Notes under the pieces: generated by a model
What the model was told of the DNA's origin: nothing
Databases searched by the model: none
Seen by the model: only the letters and a program-made list of their open reading frames with translations
Part shown: one piece after another, positions 5,771-10,762 of the stretch
Layout: every line of letters begins with the position of its first letter
Position numbering within the stretch: position 1 is the stretch's first letter
DNA from: Candidatus Campbelliibacteriota bacterium
GTDB lineage: Bacteria > Patescibacteriota > Minisyncoccia > UBA9983
Length of the DNA: 10,762 nucleotides
NCBI GenBank assembly: GCA_003231675.1
Contig: QIJB01000041.1
Span: 1 to 10,762, forward strand
Direction of reading: 5' to 3'
Made by a program: the position numbers and the translations under genes

Positions 5771-5774
5771 TTGA

Positions 5775-7136
5775 ATGAAAAAAGGAAGGGTAATTGTAGT
5801 GGTGGACACTTCGGTGTTCATTCATGATCCAGAGTGTATCAAAGAAATTGCCACTGAGAATAAAAAAGGGGCGACGATTATTGTAGTTCCTCGCCCAGTA
5901 ATTTCAGAGCTGGATGGCCTGAAAAGCCACGCCAGCAAAGGATTCAAAGCGCGGGAGGCATCGCGCGCGATAAATTCATACATAAGAAATGGGAAAAAAG
6001 GGGGGCATTCAATAGGGACGGGTGTTCCTGTTGAGAATACCTGTTTTTTAGTTGTTGATTCAAAGAGGGTGGATTTCAATCACCCGGAAATTTCTCTGGA
6101 GAAAAACAATGATAGCCGGATTATCTTGACGGCTATGCACTGGAAAGAACTAGGGGAAGAAAAAGGGTTTAAAGTTTCTGTTATTACAAACGACGGGAAC
6201 TTTAAAATAATTGCCGAGTCCTGCGGACTGGACGCCAAAATGTACGAGGGCGTCCAAAAAATATACAACGAGCTTTATTCCGGCATAAAGGACATTGTTT
6301 TGCCGGATGGCTCGGAGTCGCTGTTCACAAAATGGCACAAAGACGGGGGAATGGACATTTCCGCCGTACCCGTTGAGGTTGGCAATCTTCTCGCCAACCA
6401 GTGTTGTGTTTTCAGCTCGGCTGAAAAAACTTTCCTCGCCATTTACAAAGGCGAAGAAGGGTTTAGGAGGGTGAATAAACCCTCAAAGAAACCGAGCCTG
6501 GATGGGGCGATTTTACCGAAAAACATAGAGCAAGCGTTTGCCTACGCTCTGTGTTTTGATGAGGACATAGACCTCGTCTCCCTTGCCGGTAAGGCCGGGA
6601 CTGGGAAAACACTGATGGCCATTCTCGCCGGCTATCAGCAAATGAAGTTGGGGCGGTTTGATCATGTCTTGGTCTACCGCGCCCAAGTGGAATTGGGCGA
6701 GAAAATGGGTTTTCTCCCGGGGACGCTGGACGAAAAGATTGCCCCGTGGAAATATCCCATTTTAGATTCCTTGCTTGCCATATTGGGCAAGGAAGGAAAA
6801 TCAGAGATAAAAAATTTATTTGAGATTGGCTCAATATCCATTGAACCAATCAATTACATACAGGGGCGGACACTTCGCCGTTCCTATGTCCTCATAGATG
6901 AGGCTCAGAATATGGAGCCGGAGGACATGAAGGCGTTGATAACGCGCGCCGGAAACGGGACAAAGATGGTGTTAACTGGGGATGTCGCGCAGGTGCGGCA
7001 TCCGTATCTAAACTCTTTCTCAAACGGACTCACGAAGGTGGTTCAGAGTTTGAAAGAGGGTAAGATAACAGGTCATGTGACGTTAACGAAGAGTGAACGC
7101 TCTCGTCTGGCTGAACTGGCCGCCGATTTGCTATAA
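5775..7136 (+). CDS. PIN domain-PhoH ATPase fusion (PhoH2-like)
   Basis: PhoH2-type proteins join a PIN ribonuclease domain to a PhoH superfamily-1-like ATPase and are reported to unwind and cut RNA. The PIN domain covers about 1-165: VVVDTSVFIHDP with D11, ISELDGLK with E45, NNDSRIILTA with D113 and ITNDGNF with D140, so the four acidic metal-binding positions are present. A linker region (about 170-240) leads to the PhoH ATPase: Walker A GKAGTGKT at 272-279, the GFLPGTLDEKIAPW motif at 312-325, Walker B VLIDEAQN with D375-E376 and the sensor LTGDVAQ at 400-406. The length, 453 residues, is normal for the fusion. There is no signal peptide or membrane segment, so it acts in the cytoplasm. 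In actinobacteria phoH2 is paired with a small antitoxin-like gene upstream; none is evident here, only a decayed DUF167 fragment. It has its own promoter and terminator. Confidence 0.93.
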   Translation: MKKGRVIVVVDTSVFIHDPECIKEIATENKKGATIIVVPRPVISELDGLKSHASKGFKAREASRAINSYIRNGKKGGHSIGTGVPVENTCFLVVDSKRVDFNHPEISLEKNNDSRIILTAMHWKELGEEKGFKVSVITNDGNFKIIAESCGLDAKMYEGVQKIYNELYSGIKDIVLPDGSESLFTKWHKDGGMDISAVPVEVGNLLANQCCVFSSAEKTFLAIYKGEEGFRRVNKPSKKPSLDGAILPKNIEQAFAYALCFDEDIDLVSLAGKAGTGKTLMAILAGYQQMKLGRFDHVLVYRAQVELGEKMGFLPGTLDEKIAPWKYPILDSLLAILGKEGKSEIKNLFEIGSISIEPINYIQGRTLRRSYVLIDEAQNMEPEDMKALITRAGNGTKMVLTGDVAQVRHPYLNSFSNGLTKVVQSLKEGKITGHVTLTKSERSRLAELAADLL

Positions 7137-7169
7137 AAAAATAGGATAAAAAATAAACAAGATCTTAAA

Positions 7170-7201
7170 GGGCTCACCTTAACCGGTGCGCCCCTTTTTT
7201 T
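7170..7201 (+). terminator. Intrinsic terminator after the PIN-PhoH gene
   Basis: GGGCTCACC (7170-7178) pairs with GGTGCGCCC (7185-7193) with one T/C mismatch, loop TTAACC, followed by C and seven T residues (7195-7201). It lies 34 nt after the stop. A run of ten C residues (7204-7213) follows. Confidence 0.85.
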
Positions 7202-7267
7202 CGCCCCCCCCCCGCTTGAACACTCAATGTCCCAGCGGGATTTTTGCCACCAAAGTGCGCGGAATTG

Positions 7268-7276
7268 TGTTATAAT
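7268..7276 (+). promoter_or_regulatory. Extended -10 promoter of the scpA cluster
   Basis: TGTTATAAT is a perfect extended -10 (TGnTATAAT). The nearest -35-like hexamer, TTGCCA at 7244-7249, is too far away (21 nt), as expected for an extended -10 promoter that needs no -35. Transcription would start near 7283, about 9 nt before ATG 7292. No Shine-Dalgarno site fits in that leader. Confidence 0.68.
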
Positions 7277-7291
7277 GCCTTTATAAATTTT

Positions 7292-8008
7292 ATGTATGAA
7301 GTGCAAACAAGTCAATTTTCCGGCCCGCTAGACCTTCTGCTCGGACTGATAGAGAAGCGAAAAGTTTCCATCAACGACGTTTCTCTCGCCGACATTACGG
7401 ACCAATATATGGGCTATCTGAAAGAACTCCAAAAATTTCCCATTGCGGAAGTGGCATTTTTTGTGGTAATCGCTTCAACTTTAATGCTTGTAAAATCCCG
7501 CTCCTTGATACCGTCCATAGAACTGACGGAAGATGAGGAGCAGAGCATTGAAGAATTGGAGGGGCGTTTGAAAATCTACCGCCGAATAAAGGAATTTTCC
7601 GGGCGACTGAACAAACTTTTCGGAAAAAATCCCCTTTTTGAAAGAACGAGTTTTAAGGGAGTTGAACTCGGTTTTATGGAGCCAAGGGGCGTTGATAAAA
7701 ATAATCTTCATTCCGCGCTTAAAAATGTTTTGGAAAATCTTCCCGTAAAGGAAAAATTGCCGGAGGCGGAGGTGATGAAAATAATCAGCATAGAAGAAAA
7801 AATAAGGGAACTGACGGACCGCGTTTCTTACTCTCTGGAAATTTCTTTCACGGAGTTTTCCGTTTCAAGAAATGACATAGACAGGCAAAACAAAAAGGCG
7901 GAAATAATCGTCAGTTTTCTGGCGATGCTTGAATTAACGAAACAAGGCATTATAATGGTAAGGCAAGAGGGATTGTTTGACAGTATAAACATTCTCAAGC
8001 AATCTTGA
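7292..8008 (+). CDS. scpA: Segregation and condensation protein A (kleisin)
   Basis: ScpA is the kleisin that bridges the SMC heads in the bacterial condensin complex, which compacts and separates sister chromosomes. The N-terminal SMC-neck binding part carries the family signature FSGPLDLLLGLIEKRKVSINDVSLADITDQY, followed by the helical stretch VIASTLMLVKSRSLIP. A charged middle region (about 70-150) leads to the C-terminal winged-helix part with IVSFLAMLELTKQGIIMVRQEGLF. Length is 238 residues, normal for the family. ATG 7292 is chosen over the upstream TTG 7244, which is in frame, because the extended -10 at 7268-7276 lies between them and the protein signature begins just after ATG 7292. 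It is the first gene of the scpA-scpB-dac-mraY cluster; its stop TGA (8006-8008) overlaps a TTG that could start scpB. Confidence 0.94.
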   Translation: MYEVQTSQFSGPLDLLLGLIEKRKVSINDVSLADITDQYMGYLKELQKFPIAEVAFFVVIASTLMLVKSRSLIPSIELTEDEEQSIEELEGRLKIYRRIKEFSGRLNKLFGKNPLFERTSFKGVELGFMEPRGVDKNNLHSALKNVLENLPVKEKLPEAEVMKIISIEEKIRELTDRVSYSLEISFTEFSVSRNDIDRQNKKAEIIVSFLAMLELTKQGIIMVRQEGLFDSINILKQS

Positions 8009-8052
8009 ATAAAAACAACCTCGCCGAAAATTTCATTCGCGGGGAAAAAAAT

Positions 8053-8844
8053 ATGGAAAACGACATTAAAACAGCGGGTGAAACAAAAAATCTGGACGTA
8101 TTGGTTGAGTCAATCCTTTTCTTGAAAGGCGAGCCGGTAAGCGTCAAAGAATTGTCAAAAATACTGGAAGCTGGGGAAGAGGAGGTGAGAGAAGCCCTGG
8201 ACTCTCTGGATGAAAAATTGTCCGGGCGGGGAATTTGCTTGGTGAAAAAAGATGATTCCGTTATGCTCGCGACCGCGCCGGAATCAGCGAAATTCGCGCG
8301 CGCCTTGGTGGAGGAGGAATTTAATTCTCCTTTATCAAAGTCTGCCCTTGAAACCCTGGCGATTGTCGTTTACAAGGGTCCGGTGAGTCGCGCCGACATA
8401 GATTACATTCGTGGCGTGAATTCTTCTTTTATACTGAGAAACCTTTTGGTCAGGGGGCTGGTGGAGCGGGTTAAAAATCCCCGCGACAGCCGCGCCTATT
8501 TTTACAAGCCAACCTTCAGCTTGTTACGGCATCTCGGAGTTCGTTCCATAGAGGAGTTGCCGGACCGCGGAGACTTTGTTGAAAAGATGGAGGAATTTAC
8601 CGCCTCCGCGGAAAGTGAAGATCTTTCCGAAGGCGAAAAATCCGAAGGCGAAAAAACAGAGGGCGATAAAGTGAAAACTGAAAACGAGAAAGCGGAGCCG
8701 GAGGGCGAGGAATCCGCCACCGGCGAGAAAAGAGAAAATGGAGAATTTGCGGAAGAAGAAAGAGTGGGGGTTGAAGAGTTTGCCGATGATAAAAAAAATG
8801 AAAATTCGGAAAATAACAATTTTAACGGCACTGCTGGCAATTAG
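8053..8844 (+). CDS. scpB: Segregation and condensation protein B with long acidic tail
   Basis: ScpB dimerises and binds the central part of ScpA in the SMC complex. Two winged-helix domains are visible: LDVLVESILFLKGEPVSVKEL (first) and LSKSALETLAIVVYKGPVSRADI with IRGVNSSFILRNLLVRGLVE (second), ending near IEELPDRGDF. ATG 8053 is preferred; an in-frame TTG 8005 overlapping the scpA stop (TTGA) would add 16 residues and allow translational coupling. Both are possible. The protein has 263 residues (279 with TTG) against about 190-200 in most species. The excess is a C-terminal tail of about 80 residues rich in Glu, Lys, Ser and Asn, containing the tandem pentapeptides SEGEK-SEGEK-TEGDK. The last part of the tail is read from the same DNA as the start of the next gene (overlap of 59 nt with ATG 8786). 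The tail is probably disordered. Confidence 0.92.
   Translation: MENDIKTAGETKNLDVLVESILFLKGEPVSVKELSKILEAGEEEVREALDSLDEKLSGRGICLVKKDDSVMLATAPESAKFARALVEEEFNSPLSKSALETLAIVVYKGPVSRADIDYIRGVNSSFILRNLLVRGLVERVKNPRDSRAYFYKPTFSLLRHLGVRSIEELPDRGDFVEKMEEFTASAESEDLSEGEKSEGEKTEGDKVKTENEKAEPEGEESATGEKRENGEFAEEERVGVEEFADDKKNENSENNNFNGTAGN
8626..8670 (+). repeat. 15-bp tandem repeat in the scpB tail
   Basis: TCCGAAGGCGAAAAA occurs twice, exactly and back to back (8626-8640, 8641-8655), followed by a degenerate third unit (8656-8670). Unit length is a multiple of three, so copy-number change keeps the frame and alters only the length of the acidic tail. Confidence 0.88.
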
Positions 8845-9700
8845 CCTCTCCTTTGTTTTTTTGTTCGCCACCAAAGATTTGCCTGTTTCCGTTTCCGTCT
8901 CGGCGGCGAAAAAGAACGCGACCGAAGAATCGTCTTTCAAAAACATGGCTTTAAATGCCCGGGCGGCTTATGTTTTTGACATTTCAACGGGGCGCGCCAT
9001 TTTTAAAAAGAATTCATCGGCGCAACTTCCTTTGGCGAGTTTGACCAAGATAATGACCGCCATCGTTGTCAAGGAAAACACTCCTGAATGGCTAAAAGTG
9101 TCAATTCCTCGCGAGGCTGTTTTACAGGAAGGAGATTCCGGGCTTTTAACGGGGGAATGGTGGAAAGTCTCAAATCTTACGGACGCGATGCTCATCGCGT
9201 CTTTGAACGACGCCGCCTTTGCTTTGTCCATGACCGCTCTCGCGGGAAAGGACGGAGGCGGATCTTGGAGGGATTTTGTAAAATTGATGAACAAAAAAGC
9301 CCAAAAAATGAATTTGAATCAGACATATTTTTTGAATCCGACCGGGCTTGATTTTTCTTCAAACACCCCCGGCGCTTACGGCTCCGCGGAAGATGTGGCA
9401 AAAATGATTCGCTATGTTCTTAAAAAACATCCGGAACTTCTTGAGGTTACCGGTTATAAAACTTTAAAAGTCAATTCCCATTTTTTCAGGAATACCGATA
9501 AATTGGTAGGAGAGATTCCGCTCCTCGTCGCCGGAAAAACGGGTTTCAGTAATTTGGCGGGAGGGAACCTCGCCGTTGTCATTGATGTCGGATTTGAACA
9601 CCCCGTCATTATCGTTGTTCTGGGTTCTTCCGAGGAGGGCAGATTCAAGGATGTGAAAACATTATACGAAAAAACGTTGCAATATTTTAAATCCTCCTAA
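8786..9700 (+). CDS. D-alanyl-D-alanine carboxypeptidase (DacF/PBP5-like, peptidase S11)
   Basis: This penicillin-binding protein removes the terminal D-Ala from peptidoglycan stem peptides outside the membrane and so limits cross-linking. With ATG 8786 the protein begins with a basic stretch and a hydrophobic segment (about 8-28), a signal peptide or N-terminal anchor; a possible cleavage site lies near SVSA-AKK. The three active-site motifs are intact: S85-L-T-K88 (PLASLTKIMTA), S139-L-N141 (IASLNDAA) and K251-T-G253 (VAGKTGFSN). Length is 304 residues; there is no separate C-terminal PBP5 domain or amphipathic anchor helix, so the N-terminal segment may serve as membrane anchor. Starts at 8738 and 8798 are also possible; none has a good ribosome binding site. 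All of them overlap the scpB tail, so translation may depend on ribosomes finishing scpB. Next to scpAB a dac gene is also seen in Bacillus. Confidence 0.92.
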   Translation: MIKKMKIRKITILTALLAISLSFVFLFATKDLPVSVSVSAAKKNATEESSFKNMALNARAAYVFDISTGRAIFKKNSSAQLPLASLTKIMTAIVVKENTPEWLKVSIPREAVLQEGDSGLLTGEWWKVSNLTDAMLIASLNDAAFALSMTALAGKDGGGSWRDFVKLMNKKAQKMNLNQTYFLNPTGLDFSSNTPGAYGSAEDVAKMIRYVLKKHPELLEVTGYKTLKVNSHFFRNTDKLVGEIPLLVAGKTGFSNLAGGNLAVVIDVGFEHPVIIVVLGSSEEGRFKDVKTLYEKTLQYFKSS

Positions 9701-9702
9701 AA

Positions 9703-9708
9703 TATGCT
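9703..9708 (+). promoter_or_regulatory. Putative -10 element of mraY, near-leaderless start
   Basis: TATGCT, preceded by AA, lies 2 nt after the dac stop and ends 12 nt before ATG 9720, the same word and distance as at aspS. No Shine-Dalgarno site precedes the ATG. TTGCAA (9677-9682) could be a -35 but at 20 nt it is too distant. It may add a local promoter to read-through from the cluster. Confidence 0.38.
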
Positions 9709-9719
9709 ATCTTACGGGT

Positions 9720-10762
9720 ATGGAGCTTAATATTCTTAAAGTTTTCGGACTGTCTTCCTTTACTTTTTTTTGGGCGATGTTTTTCACTCCGGCTCTCACG
9801 CACTTCCTTTACAAACACAAGATGTGGAAGAAATCGGCGCGAACCAAAGCCTTAGGCGGAGGGGAAGCGAAAATTTTCCATGAACTTCATAAACACAAAG
9901 AAGTCGGAACTCCGAGGATGGGGGGAATACTGATATGGTTTTCCGTTCTTCTCGTGGCGTTTATTTTTTTGATTCTCGCCAAAGTTTTTCCTTCTTACAC
10001 CACGGAAAAAATAAATTTTTTGAGCAGAGGACAAACATGGCTTCCTCTTTTTACTTTAATTTCCGCGTCTTTAGTCGGATTGATTGATGATGTTTTGCAG
10101 GTTTTCGGCAAAGGAGAATATATCGCCGGAGGGCTCAGCCTCAGAAAAAGAATCGCCCTCGTTCTTATCATCGGAGCTATCGGAGCCTATTGGTTTTACG
10201 CGAAACTTGGAATGAGTTCCGTGATAATTCCTTTTTGGGGAGAATTCAATCTCGGCTGGCTTTTCATCCCTCTCTTTATTGTTACGATGCTGGCGATGTT
10301 TTCCGGCGGAGTTATTGACGGACTGGACGGACTTTCTGGGGGAATATTCGCGGCGATGTTCGCGGCATACGGAGGAATCGCTTTTTTCCAAAACCAAATT
10401 GACCTGGCGGCGTTTTGCGGAGTGATTGCCGGAGGCACTCTCGCTTTTTTGTGGTTTAACATTCCTCCCGCCAGATTTTATATGGGAGAGACCGGCGTTC
10501 TGGGACTGACCACGACTTTGACCGTCGTCGCTTTTTTGACGAAGTCGCCGGCGGTTTTATTGATAATCGCTTTTCCTTTGTTTGCCGCCTCCGGCTCCGT
10601 AATAATTCAGTTGGTTTCAAAAAAATATTTCGGGAAGAAGATTTTCAGAGTGGCGCCCATACATCATCATTTTGAAGCTTTGGGTTGGCCGGCATACAAA
10701 GTAACGATGAGATTCTGGATTATAAGCATCGTCTTGGCGGTAATCGGAATGGTAATCGCGCT
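9720..10762 (+). CDS. mraY: Phospho-MurNAc-pentapeptide transferase MraY, divergent (right edge truncated)
   Basis: MraY transfers phospho-MurNAc-pentapeptide from UDP to undecaprenyl phosphate, making lipid I, the first membrane step of peptidoglycan synthesis. ATG 9720 opens 347 codons without a stop to the window edge, nearly full length for the family (about 320-360). Many hydrophobic segments are visible, as expected for a ten-helix membrane enzyme. Family landmarks in order: GTPRMGG at 63-69 (usual GTPTMGG), VGLIDD with D123-D124, DGLDGL with D200 and D203, FLWFNIPPARFYMGETG at 243-259, PIHHHFE with H315-H317, then WPAYKVTMRFWIIS typical of the C-terminus. Two departures stand out: the usual NxxNxxDGLDGL reads FSGGVIDGLDGL, losing both Asn, and the usual MGDxGS reads MGETGV, with Glu257 for the metal-binding Asp. 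This may be a lineage variant or a transferase with another sugar substrate; MraY is favoured because of the HHH motif and C-terminal match. Confidence 0.88.
   Translation, partial: MELNILKVFGLSSFTFFWAMFFTPALTHFLYKHKMWKKSARTKALGGGEAKIFHELHKHKEVGTPRMGGILIWFSVLLVAFIFLILAKVFPSYTTEKINFLSRGQTWLPLFTLISASLVGLIDDVLQVFGKGEYIAGGLSLRKRIALVLIIGAIGAYWFYAKLGMSSVIIPFWGEFNLGWLFIPLFIVTMLAMFSGGVIDGLDGLSGGIFAAMFAAYGGIAFFQNQIDLAAFCGVIAGGTLAFLWFNIPPARFYMGETGVLGLTTTLTVVAFLTKSPAVLLIIAFPLFAASGSVIIQLVSKKYFGKKIFRVAPIHHHFEALGWPAYKVTMRFWIISIVLAVIGMVIA

Noticed and set aside
6773..6796. Short inverted repeat (cttgcc / ggcaag) inside the PIN-PhoH gene
   Set aside because: Only 6-8 bp, within the range expected by chance in coding DNA.
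7244..7291. TTG 7244 as the scpA start
   Set aside because: The perfect extended -10 lies inside the added stretch, so the mRNA would start after this codon.
1..10762. CRISPR array, tRNA or rRNA genes
   Set aside because: No regularly spaced direct repeats, cloverleaf-like segment or conserved rRNA motif was found by eye.

Overview
The window looks like a piece of a chromosome from an uncultivated bacterium, most likely a Patescibacteria/CPR member of the Parcubacteria type. This is inferred from protein style only: a short bacterial-type AspRS, a divergent MraY, a BRO-N/DinD-like gene, compact spacing and several genes without a Shine-Dalgarno site. No rRNA, tRNA, CRISPR array or transposase gene was seen. 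All recognisable genes lie on the + strand.

Layout. (1) 3-803: the C-terminal HisKA-HATPase half of a sensor histidine kinase, running off the left edge. (2) 802-955: a 34-nt palindromic repeat acting as or overlapping a terminator, then a promoter and a strong ribosome binding site. (3) 956-3007: FtsH, followed by a strong intrinsic terminator. (4) 3110-3157: a perfect 23-bp inverted repeat made of four alternating copies of one 8-mer. (5) 3210-4596: aspS, broken by a net 8-nt deletion inside its conserved STPEGARD motif and lacking the usual GAD insertion domain. (6) 4609-5431: a BRO-N/DinD-like gene, also broken, by a net loss of about 14 nt. (7) 5432-5774: a decayed stretch with a DUF167 remnant cut off by a second copy of the 34-nt repeat, then the phoH promoter. 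(8) 5775-7136: a PIN-PhoH fusion protein with its own terminator. (9) 7292 to the right edge: a packed cluster scpA-scpB-dac-mraY for chromosome condensation and peptidoglycan synthesis.

How the genes relate. FtsH (membrane protein quality control) and PIN-PhoH (probable RNA processing) share an upstream plan: the same 34-nt repeat, a TTGACA promoter, an A-rich leader of about 50 nt and a GGAGGTG site exactly 4 nt before ATG. In contrast aspS, scpA and mraY have a -10-like hexamer only 12 to 16 nt before ATG and no Shine-Dalgarno site, which suggests nearly leaderless mRNAs. ScpA and ScpB are the kleisin and winged-helix partners of SMC. The D,D-carboxypeptidase and MraY serve the peptidoglycan pathway, linking segregation and cell-wall growth in one cluster.

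The most unusual material is the non-coding and structural layer: the repeat pair with compensatory changes in its stem, the four-site cruciform before aspS, long perfect hairpins inside ftsH and the dinD-like gene, and two neighbouring genes each hit by a small deletion in a conserved motif.
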